Source: Micrasema longulum (lineage: Eukaryota; Arthropoda; Insecta; Trichoptera; Brachycentridae). Taken from it: a stretch of 64,000 bases of DNA. Made by a program: the position numbers and the translations under genes. Positions 10,827 through 23,400 of this stretch are shown here, in pieces. Positions within the stretch are counted from its first letter, which is position 1, and each line of letters begins with the position of its first letter. Under the pieces are notes generated by a model. The model was not told the origin of the DNA. It made no database searches and saw nothing but the letters and a program-made list of their open reading frames with translations. The stretch lies in assembly GCA_022494885.1 (NCBI GenBank), contig JAGVSM010002664.1:186001-250000 (forward strand), read 5' to 3'.

Positions 10827-11483
10827 CTGTATTCAATAGTTTGGTCGTCCATGGTAGAATTCAGCGAACACAGTCCCGACTCGTTCAAACTATCGCACTG
10901 CGACCCGGCTTTAAACTTTCTCGTCTTGACCGGCAGAGCGGGCGGTACTAGCGACGTACCGTCCGCAACATCGTCTCCATTTTCAACCGTCAAATTGGAC
11001 TGAGTAGAAAGCATGTTTTTCATACTAGACAAATTCCCGCCGATCATGAGGGTCTGCGAGACGTTTCGTTGCGTCTTCGTCACGCTCTGGAGAGAAGAGA
11101 CATCGAGCTTGAGAGATTCTATCCGTTGCTCGGCTTCTTTGATCGTGGAAGACTGGCTGAACGCCTGGTTCAATTTCCCGTTGGCGCTGATCATCTTCGA
11201 CGAGTTTTCGAAGAAGTTCGACGTCGACACTTGTTTCATCGACTGCTGTACGACATTCGCCATCGATGTCACTGCGAGCGTTTTGCCCGTGGGCGAGGGG
11301 AGTTTGAAGGATTCGTCGAAGTCGGACATTATCGACAGCGGCATGTCTCCCGGGGTCGGGGTGGAGTCTATAAACGCCAGAGACGTCTTTTGGTGCTGGG
11401 CAGTCGTGCTGTTGAAACTGGAGTATGATATTTCGGAACATCGCGCATTGCCCATCGATACAAAGCCCGATTCGTTAGAAAAC
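10827..11483 (-). CDS. C3G: C3G exon A (last in window): Ser-rich region and PxLPxK motif
   Basis: 657 nt, acceptor ..ttttag at 11484-11485 and a consensus donor gtgagt at 10826-10821. It completes an Arg codon begun in the previous exon (AG|G) and continues FSNESGFVSMGNARC. It holds TPTPGDMPLSIMSDFDES, a possible helix near KEAEQRIESLKLDVSSLQS and a Crk-SH3-type motif PPALPVKTRK at about 10916-10945. It ends DDQTIEY plus two bases, so the next exon starts in phase 2. The exon is far more GC-rich than its flanks. Long open frames on the opposite strand here are shadows. Confidence 0.9.
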
Positions 11484-14400
11484 CTAAAATAAAATATAAA
11501 AAAGCATTTATTTATTTTACATCATTCATTTTATTTTTTTAACTATCTTAAACACTAACAGTTCGGAGCTGATTTGTGTACGCATATTGTCATAATTTAC
11601 AAATTAGCAGTGACCGGACGAAACAATATTTTCAGTCAAATACTGAAACTTATTTAAGTAAGTTAAAAGTCAACAATGTTTGAATATGTCCAAATGCTTG
11701 CAGACTGGCTGGATTTCCTCCCTGCGGAGCTATTGTGTACATGTCTGCTATTTATGTTTTATGTTTATATCAACACAGTGTTATCTATTATATTATATTT
11801 ATTTATTATGTATTAGAACATAATATAAAAATAATGTAAATGAATGCCTCGACCCGGGTTATGCCCAGTGAGGTGTTCATATAGAAAAGAAAAATATGAT
11901 GTTTTATGTGAAATAAAAAATAAAAATAAATAAATTCATTTTTAAATTTATTATAACAGAGAGGGAAAACTTTGTTGAGAAGGGACTGTGGATGTCTAGG
12001 CGGATATTTACATGAAAGAAGAAGTATAAAAATTGGAAAATTGTTTTCAGGCGTCAGGATTTGGTTCAGCCGAATGAATCTTACCCGCATGATAGAGGTT
12101 CAGCTCCTTTACTTCACAAGAGTCAACAGATGGAAGAGTTGAGGAAATGTGGATATTTAAACATGGGCAGAATGGTGAATGTTACAGTGTGTAAAGTGGC
12201 CATTTAAACCAGGCAATGACAGGTCATAAGCCCTGTAAATGCCCAGACTTCCATATTACCTTCTCAATAATGTTTTCCCTCTCTGTTGCAATAAATTTAA
12301 ATAAGTTAAAAGTCATTTCAAAACTCCCAGATGATTATGAGTTCACTAAATCATCACCGGCCAAAAGCAGAAACAAAAAAAAGGTCACGCGGCAGAGTCA
12401 CGAGCCATAAGATGCACCCAAGTACAACCAAACATAATCTGACACATCCCGACAGCAGATTTCGGCTAAGCCAATTTTTGGCCAAAACTCGTTTTATTCA
12501 AAAACATTCTAAAATAATAAATGGTATATTTAAATATTCTATAACTCAATAATAAATTAACTAGTAGGTAGTCATGTTATTGTTTATTTTTGCATAAAAA
12601 TGTCTGCCTTAAAACAGGTTGTACTTAGTTAGGCAGACTAGACATAATCCGGAGAAATCTATTACTTAAGTATGAATGTTTATTTATTTATTTTATTTTA
12701 ACACTTTATATGCATATACAGTTTATATACATATAAGGGCGGGCATATTGCTTTAAGGCAATTTCTTCCTACCTACCCAAACCGTTCAGTTTGAGAAAAT
12801 AACAAGTACATGGACATATTGAATTAATTGACGTAAAAATTAAGAAAATAAAAATACACAAAAAAATGAACACTATACTATGAAGAGTGGAGAGGGGGTG
12901 GGAAGGAAAGAAGAAGGATAAAGGAACAACTTAAATATTTAGACAGCGACATTTCAATCTTGACTTAAATGTAAATAAAGAAGGGGCATCTCTAACATTA
13001 GTGGGTAGATTATTCCACAATCAAGCAGCTACTACCATAGATACCCATAGAACTGAACTTCCTCATTGATTGAACCTGCATTTTACAGGTCACTCGTGGA
13101 TCTGAAAATGTCTTCTGAAATCTGGTCTTGTTTCCAGTAGGATATAAAGGAAAAGTCACCTGTTAGGGTTGGTGTTGGCAGGTGACGGAGGTAGAAGAGT
13201 CCCGGCTTCCGAGGACAGTCGCTGACCGTGTTGCCCGGCCGGACTGGACCCTAGGGTAGAGCTGGACTCCAGCGAGAGCCGGTTCCCGTTGGCCTGGGAG
13301 TAACCTTCCGACGATGGACAGTGACAGGAACCTGATCGTACAATGAATAATATCAATTAAAATTTACGTTGGATCGTGGTCTTGAAATAATGCCGCAGTC
13401 TCACGGATCGGAGATGCGAGGTTCGAACCCATTCTACCACTTGCTTTTGATAGTGATTTTTTTTACAAATTGTCAAAAATGCCCCCAAAAATTTTAATAA
13501 TTCCAAAAAAAAAACCGTTAAAACTCTGACCAATTAAGAAAAAAATTAAGCTTTTTTTTCTTGCAACTGGCGGGAATCGAACTCGCAAAGCTTAAAACAA
13601 GAATGATTGTTTAACCAACTGCACCTGTTTATCCATAACAATATAAATAAAGGTTTCAGCTCTTTAACTTTACAAAAATCAACAGATGGATGATTGAAGG
13701 AATAGGAATGGAACATATTTATTTATAAACGCCTAGATGGCTCTTAAGCCCATAAAATTAAGAAGTACATAAAGTATTATTAGTAGACACAAAATATAAT
13801 CACAATTATTTCACTAATATGTTCACTATAAAAAAGAAAAGACAAAAAGTAAAGATGAATAGAAATCGCCACCTAAATCAACCGATGACAGGTCATAAGC
13901 CATATAAATGTCTAGACTTCCACAATTGCTCCTTCCGATTACCATTTGTTCCGTCGATGACTCGCGGGTCTGTCTGAGCAGCACTTCTATTCTCACAAAG
14001 ATGCCAAAAAATGGCACGATTCGTAGATAACCTCGAAAGATGAGTCGTTCTTTCGAGATGGTATTCGTATTCTGCCAGAAAGATGGGAGAAAGTAGTCCC
14101 TAGCGATAGACAATACTTTCAATGACATGTTCTTTACTATTTTTTCAGCGAGATCTTATCAGAGTCAACGATATATTTAAAATTAGCGTAGTCTACCAAT
14201 ATAAAATATAAACCCAGGTTTTAGTGTCGCTGTTATGATATTTGCTAATATTTAAATAAATAAATAGTTTACCTGTAATGTCCGAGTTGTCGTCGAGATG
14301 TGTGGAGCTGCGATCCATGATGGCTCTAATCTCATCATCGTTGGATATATTTAACATGGAGTCTAGTGACCCACTACTGTGGGATTGTAACGAAACCCTG

Positions 14401-17400
14401 AAAATATGATATTTTTGTATCGGATGTTAACATAAATTTTGTCTGTTTTTTTCTAAATTTAAAAAAAGAGCGCCAAAAGTAAAACAAAATGGAAAAGGTT
14501 CATACGTCATTCGAAATGAAATTTTCTGCTCTACAAGACATTGTGTTTACTTATACGTTACATATATCGCTTAATTTGATTTCAAGCTTCAAAATAGAAT
14601 GTCAACAACTCTTTCTGTTTGCGTTCAATCGAGGGAATATAGCTGCCAATGCTGCTCGCGATATTTACGCAGATTAGGGTGAAGACGCTATTGATTATTA
14701 AGTCATTTATTGTAAAATAATGAAGGAGAGTACACTATTGACTGATTTTTCGTGTCCTCTTCATTTGGAAAAAAAAAACGGTTGAACACATGTTCACACC
14801 TTAATTTGATTTGTTACAAGGATAATAATAATTACTGATTATACAAATAAAACAGTAATACCCCCTTTTTACGTTTTTCAAGGGAGCAAAAAAAAAAGTG
14901 TAAAACTGAGGAAAACGCTAAAGTGAGGAAATGAAAAATGTATGAAAAAAATAGGAATTACATAAAAATAAAATAAATTTGCTTCACTTATTATAGTGTA
15001 CATATACTTCCAGAAAAGTTGTAAAAAGGTGATAATTGGCGATAGTTAATATTTTTTTGACTATTTATTTTCAATGATTTCACTAACAATATTATGTAAT
15101 CTGTTTTTTTATTTGATTTAAAAACAGCATATTAAAATTATTTTATGTGTAAATAAAAAATAACGAAAGTAAAATTTTGAATTTGCATAAAATAACGTAC
15201 AATATTTTTCCCCCTAAATGTTGGAAAATTTTATTTATACGGTATCAATTTTTTTTCTACGGTATCACTAAAACAACTGTCATATAGATCGCTTTTATGA
15301 CAACTTTTTAAACCACCTTTATTATAACTTTAAATATTTCTATTATTACGTTTTAAACATCGCAATTTAATGATATTAAAACATTATTGTTCCGAAATGT
15401 TTGTCAACTGCGTATCATAATTTGTTAAGTCAATATGACGTTTTTTGTTCCAATAAAAACTAAAACTAACCTTAAAGGAAGACACTTAAACAAAATGACA
15501 CTGCACATGCTTTGAATTTAGATTAAGACGATAATTTATCCTTTATTAGTTGTTTACCTGTTTTTATTCTACATTAGAGTGGCCCACGCAGTGGCGCGTG
15601 GACGGCGGCACCATTATTATGACATAATTTTGGCTTTTTTGACACATCAAATGAACTCAGAATTTTTTCAACGTAAAACTGGGGTGATAAAAAATGTAAA
15701 AAAACGTTAATTGGGGGGAATATTTGTATGAGAATGTATGAAGAAAAATGGGTCCTGAACATTTCGGTGTGAAAAGCGGAAAAACGCAAAATTGAGGAAC
15801 GTAGAAACGAGGTTTTACTGTAATAATAATAAATTTGGCTGATTTATTTTTGTGAAAAATCACCTCAAGAGCGCTTTACGCAAATGCCGTGTATTTCGAT
15901 CATCTATTACATAAAGGTAAGGTGGTCAGTCAGTCTTACGCTTCAGGTGCCGATCCAGAAGAGTAAAATATTACAGTTGAAATAACCCTCGAAAGAAATA
16001 TTTCACATTCACTCTGTCGGGTATCAAAACTTGGACCTCAAGAATGGTACCACCGCGATGGTAAAGTGAAAAGGAATGATGGCGATGTTAAAATAAAGAG
16101 TAATAAATAAATATAATATACCTATCAATTGCAGAGAGTAAGGCGGAATTTTCATTCGGCTTTCTTTTGGGGGGAAGAGGAGGAGCTTTATCTAATATTC
16201 TGAAATTGTAAAATTACATACTTATAAAAAAGAATAATATTGTTCTATGGAAAATTATATTTTAAAATGTGATTTATAATTTTTTAAATTATCAACTTAA
16301 GTAAAATAATTAAACATTTTTTAAAAATATTTAAAGCATTAACTTTGTAATGATGTAATAACTTATATTTACATGTTTTTTTTTTTTTTGGATAACCAAC
16401 AAATCTTAAATATAAAACAAAATAAATTTCAAATAAGCCAATTACAGGTTTTCCCAAGTAACAAACATACAGACATCATTGTAAGACATCACTTCCCTTC
16501 ATGTACACAAGAATGTTTTCTTTTCTTTTACGCAATAAGAAACATTAATATAAATGCACCGATGTCCCGATTGTGTAGTATTGTAAGCTCATAAACATTG
16601 CAAACATTTTTGGTGCAAGTCTTTCTAGATTTAAGCAATCACTAAAATAAAACAGAACTTTGATACAAATATCGCCGATTCCCACAAATGTGAAAACTCA
16701 ATTTATCGATATCCGGCTTTACCTCACAGGTCTCGGTGGCTTGGGAGGCGGTTCCGTGGTAGAGACGCTGTCCAGTATTGATTCCGTGGAGTGAGAACTG
16801 CGCACTGCTAGTCCCCCGACAGTTCCCTCTAATATCAGTCTTTCTCTTGGCGTAAGGTTAATATCTGAAACACAAGAGCATAATTTAGAAAAGTCATTAT
16901 CAATCATAATTCAAAGTTTGTAATGTGCGGCCGAATGTATCGCTGTCTCGGTCTCGCAACATTACTCTTCTAACATTACAGCTGACCGGCTGACTCTACG
17001 CTTCTCACCCTCCGCGAAGGCCCGAGGTTAATCATCCCCACTAAAATTTTCATCTAAAAAAAGTCCTCAGAAGGCAGTCATTTATCTCAGCTCCCATACC
17101 GTATCCTTATTTGGAACAGTCACGGTACAAGATATTAGCTTTCCAAGCCTGGAGCTCATCTCCTCAGCTCCCGGACCGCTTCCACGCACTTTGGAACAGT
17201 CCAGGTACTGACGGACGGCTTTAAGCCAAAAGGTTTCTCCCATGGAGGTTTGCCTTACCAGCAAGCAGCCACTTCCACGCATACTTTGAAACAGCTCATG
17301 CATTTGGCCAGCCTTCCTGGGATTTTTCTTGATGCGTCTTCTAGTAATGAGTTGCATAAAACTCACTAAGCTATTAATACGTATGCGTGAGCCAGACGCG

Positions 17401-20400
17401 TCCTTTCCTAAGATGCTGTGGATGCGGAGCATCCCTTGAAAAACATGTAAAATAATGTTCATTCATTATAACGCCACAAAAATTTCTGAAAAATTATTCT
17501 CGTGTGATATTGTGTTTTACGACATTGGACCTTTTAAACCAAAGCCACAGATACGTCCAATTTATTTTTAATGTATTAACAGATGGTGCTGTAGCTATTT
17601 CTTGAGGCAGACTATTCTAAGCATCCACAAATCTGCCATTGATAAAATGGCCACAAATCTTTTATCATATTACTTATAACACATACAATAATAACTATAT
17701 ATTATAATTATTCTATCCAATGAAGGTTATGTTTTCTACAAAAAAGCGACATGAATTCTAAAGGTTTACATGGTTTCTTACGTTTTCATGGTTTCTTCGA
17801 GTATTAGCTTTCATTTGCAAACGCCGCGGCTTATTACTTCCTTCGGAATTTGGTGCCAGTAAGATCGGGGATAGTAATATAAAACTACAAAGTCATGATA
17901 AGCTCTGTAAATGCTTCATTAAGTATCTTAAGTAAAATTTATCTCGAAAGGATAGAGATATCTTAATAATGGCCTGGACAATGCACACGCTAAACGCTAT
18001 AAAAGAAATACCCGGTAATGAATTCCTCTGACTCTCCGTAGTGACAGCGGGCCGGACTTGGAGCTTCATGTTCTTTGGTTCTGCGCTGGTTCCATTAGTC
18101 TTGGCCTGACCCACGTTTACATCCATCTTCTCAAAAGCTATTTCCGCTAACTCCTAAAATTAAAATATAAAAGTTGTATAATGCATAAGGACTCGCATTT
18201 TATTTATTTACACTCAAAGGGCTTTTACGTATACAGAGGTTATAAACCTCAATACTCAAGTTGAGAGTTAAAAAACCCACTCTAGAGGCTTTTACATATT
18301 ATGAGAAATAAACTGAATATTCATTTTGGTATTTCAAAACAATGGAGCGGGTTTTGCTACTCATCATCATTATCAAACCCTTGTCCGCACATGATTGTGC
18401 ATAGGGCACTGCATTGTTAAATAACATGCACTACGATGAGGACTTTTCTTTACTCAATTTCCTTATTTAGAATTTTTACTCGAGAGCAGCATCTAGTCAA
18501 AATCACTCGCCCGGACAGAACTGTATTCTTAATCCATCCGGACATCACATTTAATTTGTGTGTTCTAACCGGGAATCGAATCCGGAACCTTCTGTGGGTG
18601 AGTCAGAAGTGCACTAACCACTAAATCACGGAGGCTGCTAAAACTGGATTCTTTACAACGCAGATTTTGATCCTTCACGGCACAGATTTTCTTAATCGTT
18701 ACCTCGACTGCAAGCTGCACTTCCTCGGTGACGTTCTCAACGTTGCTGGGGTGAAGCGCCGCGCAGCCCTCCCCTCCCAGCATGCCCTCGTCACACAGGC
18801 GGATGAGCCGCGCCAGCGCTAGGCACAGGCGCGCCAGGGCAGAGCCCAGCGTTGCTGAGGGGTACGCCACAAGTGGCGACACATACGGCCGGATAGCTGG
18901 AGGCATTAAAAAATATATTACAATAACAAATCTCTTATATAAATATGATTTTTTATTTTTTTTATTTAATATAATTTTTTTTAAATTTTTTTTTTACATA
19001 TTTATTACAGCAATGTAAAGTTACAACATGTTAACAAAAAGAAATACATAATAAAGCAAAAGTACAAAAACAAAAAACGAAACAGAATACCACACTAAAA
19101 AAGAAGCAACCTCTTGTGCTTGCTGTGGGATTACAATATTAATAGTTTAAGTACAATATACACATATATTTAAAAAAATTAATGAAGGTATATAAAACAT
19201 TTTTTTATAAATAAGTGCATATACATATGCATGCAAATGAGCATGTGTGCGCATGTATAATTACACCCACATATACACGCACATATATATACATACAAGT
19301 TTTGTTACATCATCTTATTTTATATTTTAAACCAATCGACAGGTTATTCGATAAGCCCTTATGGATTGGTATATAAACAAGTATTTAAAAATGTAATTAA
19401 ATTAACATGTAAAAAGTATGTATCAAAACATAGGTTACATATTGTTAAGAACATGATGCAAGGAAAAAAATGTAGGTATACAAAGATATAATTATTATAT
19501 CAGAGTGACAAGGGACAAGACATTGCCCTGTCGGTAAGCTTCATCTTTCCAAAAGTGAATTAATAATTTCTCTTTTGAATAACTCTCTTTGCTGTAGGAA
19601 TACATCAACCGAGCTGCCTGAATTAAGAAAAAGACGAGCGATTTAAAACACAGATATTGTTTAAAAACAATAAATAAATATATAATGATTACTGCTTAAT
19701 AGTATGTTCTTCATAATTTATAAGAATAAACATTTGATTTAGGTCTATTATAGTTAAATACAACTTCACTAATCAAAAAAATAAGAGAGACATATTGTCA
19801 CAATTCGTGATGCAATACGTGTGACGCGTGAAATTGTCTCTCTCGCTCCTAAATATGTCTGTAGTATAAAGAATGAGACGTAAAGAGTGTGCGAGACAAT
19901 TGAATATTCGGTTCACTTTTACGTCATACACCGCGACATGCGACGCATATGTAAACTTTTTATTGCATTAGTGATTTCTGATAAAATGCTTTTTCTGTTC
20001 CTAATAAGCATAAATTATTTAGTAAAAAAATATTTTAACTGTAACAGAGGAATACCGAAAATCTTTACCCAGAAATTATTATAACAATGACTTTTTAACT
20101 TTTTATCCCGTCCAAAAAGTAGTGCTTCGGAAGCATTCCAAAATAGGCCTCAGTTTCAGCTACGAGTTTCTCATTTGAATGAAATTGCTTGCCGGTGAGC
20201 CGTCTCTTCAGGTTTGGAAACCGGTAGAAGTTGGTAAGGGCCAGGTCTGGCAAATACAATCTGGCAAGTGCAATTAACGATGAACTAGCCGGCGCGTTGG
20301 CGTGATAGAGAATTTTTTTCTTCTTCAATGCAGCTGTTTTTCTGCAATTTTAATTTCCAAATGATTCAATAATAATGAATAATATGCACCGGTTATGGAT

Positions 20401-23400
20401 TTACCTTTTTCACGATAGTCAATGAATATTGCTATTGCTAAAATACGGAGGCCATGATCTTCCCCATCCGTTGTTGCGTTTTTGAACGCACTTTCACCCG
20501 GAGAAACCCATTGTTTTGACTGTTGCATGGACTCTGGTGTGTAGAAATGTATCCACGTTTCATCCATGGTTATGAATCGGCGCAAAAACTCCATTGTGTT
20601 TCGCGTAAACATTGCCAAATTCTGCTGGAAAGTCGTAACACGAATTCGTTTTTGGTCCACTGATAGCAAACCCGGCACCCATCGTGCGCAGAGCTTCTTC
20701 ATACCCAAAATTTCACGTATGATATTGAACACACTGCCATAGGACATCTTTGTGGTCTCAGCTGGCTCCCTTAATTTCACTTTGGGGTCGTTCAACATAA
20801 TATCATGGATTTTTTCCACGTTTTATGGTGTATTGACGTCTTTTGGGGGTCCAGATCGTTCAGCGTCATCGGTGCTTGTACGGTCACAAGTCAGAAAACT
20901 AATTTCAAATCATCTTCATCAGCAGTGCAGAGTCCGGATAATAATACTTATCTGGCCGGTCTCGGTTATAGTGTAAATAATAATGTTTAATCAGAACACG
21001 AAATTCAAATCATAACATTTTTTAAAAAAACACGGAGGTTAGTTGCTTCTCACTGCTGTAACTTGTAAATGCGTAAACAAAAATGACTGAAATTATATAT
21101 AAATTATATGAACTAATGCTAACCTGTGTGGATATTGGTAATCGTGTCCAGCACAATAGTCCCATTTCCAGGCAACATCTCCAGCTTCTTCTTGGATATG
21201 ACATCGCCAAAGTGTTTCAAGTCACAGCGCACCTGTAAAGAACAAAAACATGAAAATTGTGAAAATTCTCTCCACAAACTTAAAGTCTAACAGTCCATGT
21301 GTGGGCAACCGATCATCGGCGCAGCCGGTGTACGCTAAATATCCCACAAGTCCGATCATTGGCCTCGAAATTTCAAATAATTTTTAACTTCTTTAGGCGC
21401 ACTGTAAATTGTCGCTGCGCCTACAAAAACTGACAAACATATAGCGTATATATTCTCTTCATATGAAAAAAAAACAGACACAACTTACGTCAATACCCAA
21501 TACACATATGTAAGAATAGCAAGTCGGTAAAATTAATAACAATATAAATAGTTGAGCCGATAATTTGTTTGTATGATATTTCAGCGAGGAAATCATATAT
21601 GCAGGTAAATTATATGTGCGTTAATTTTGGGTTTAAAGAATTACCACGCCTGGCAACACTGTTTGATATGCAACAGTTAGCGATGGGAAATCACAAAATT
21701 TAAAGTGTGCCGCACGCACATCACCACGTACACTTATTTGTGCACTACAAACGTGTAATGTTCAGCGTTACCTGGCGGATATTTTGATAACTAAAATTGT
21801 ATTGTGTGAAGTTAGCTCCAATGTGCGGTATACACATTATGGTACCTAGTGACCGCCTAGCGGGTGTTTTAGAAACTAAAATCGTGTTGTATGAAGTAAG
21901 TTTTAGGGTGTTGTTAGCTAGGAATGTACTGCACGAAGTTGTAGCGAGGTGTTAATCATGGTAATCAGTAATACCACCTTAACATCTAGGTACCATTTAA
22001 AAAAAATAAAAAGAATTTCATCATAAAATCTTATGTTCGTGTTTTTGGTATTACATGACAATATTACTAATAATTTTAATGTATTTTAATTCAACTGATT
22101 TTTCAACATTTCGGTGTAAGTATACAAGTCGTAATTTACGAAGTATCTACAAAATTAGCCGTCGAATTGCTTTCTCCAATACTATTCATCATAATATTAT
22201 TTTTATTTATTATCACACAAAACGAAATTATAAGGTTGGTATTGTGAATTCACACGGTGGGGCTATCTTCATATGCCACACTGCGTAAAGACTACAATTG
22301 TGTGAGTGTGCCAGATAACACACTATGTTAAAATTGTCAAAACACATTTGTGGTGTCCACACAGTAAAAAGTGTGCATGTTGCTCACTTCGACACGCTGT
22401 AGTACTACAATCATAAGCTACACACGGTGTGGTCTCATCGCTAGCAACAGTGTTTGATGGGTTTCTGATGCCGCTGGACAAGAATCAGGACTTTCGCAAT
22501 CAGCCTTGCTCGCCTGCAAATATTCGCATATTTATTACCGTCCATCGCCTTTCATATCAGTACAAACATTTTGAGACATTTTCTTGCACGAATCCCACTA
22601 CACCTTCAAGGTTACAATTCATATCTGCTGAATTGCAAATTTTACAGGAAATTACTGTTTTATGCTTTGCCGATCTGATTTTTATTATTTTTAATTATTT
22701 TTTATAAGAGAATATCTCGTATTTGAGAAGCAAAAATGACTCGTCAGCCTAGTAAAAATGTGAGGCTACTGAATATCTGTTACAAAATAAAATAAGCTTA
22801 GCGGGTCAGTGTTCCGCGTCTCCGGTGAATTTTGTGATAAATGCATCGACAGGAGACAACACTCACCGATGAAGTGAGCTGATCCAACAGGAGACGAAAC
22901 ACTGTAACTCGAGGTTTGTTAGTGTTAATCGCATATTGGTCTCTTGTGGGATTATTCTGGGCAAATTGTCCGCCAAAGTAATAAAATTGAAATTTTCGTA
23001 CCTGACGAACCAGCACCTCCAATTCTTTGGCAGGGTTAGCCTCCGGATCATCAACCTTTTGCTGACCTCTTATTTTTGGACTGAGTGGAGAATGTGACCT
23101 GGAAATAAAAGTTAACCATTTCAGCGGGGGTGTTCATTCAAATATACTCTAATTTTATGATTTTTTTACTCTTCTACCAACCAAAATTCAAAACCAGCGA
23201 GTTTCTTTTTCAATTACAGGAACCCCTTAAGTACGTCTTTATTTTTTGTATACGTCGGTAATCAGCATTATGAACACAGAAAAGTTAGTTTTTAACCTTG
23301 ACAGCTGGCTTCGGGCTGGTTTGTTTGTTTTGGAGCAATTTTCTGACGTCCTTGTAAATTATATGTAAGGCAAGTTTTAAACATATTTCAGTAAAATTAA

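Noticed and set aside
11013..11492. Plus-strand open frames (159 and 119 codons) opposite C3G exon A
   Set aside because: They are antisense shadows of a GC-rich coding exon. The minus-strand frame has splice sites, phase agreement and family motifs.
17082..17462. 126-codon intronic frame as an extra C3G exon
   Set aside because: Exons F and E join in perfect phase without it, it lacks family similarity and its DNA shows a rough internal repeat.
18565..18906. ATG at 18906 as a C3G start codon
   Set aside because: It lies upstream of a good acceptor (ctccag). Exon H ends with the single base needed to complete the Ala codon, so translation enters by splicing.
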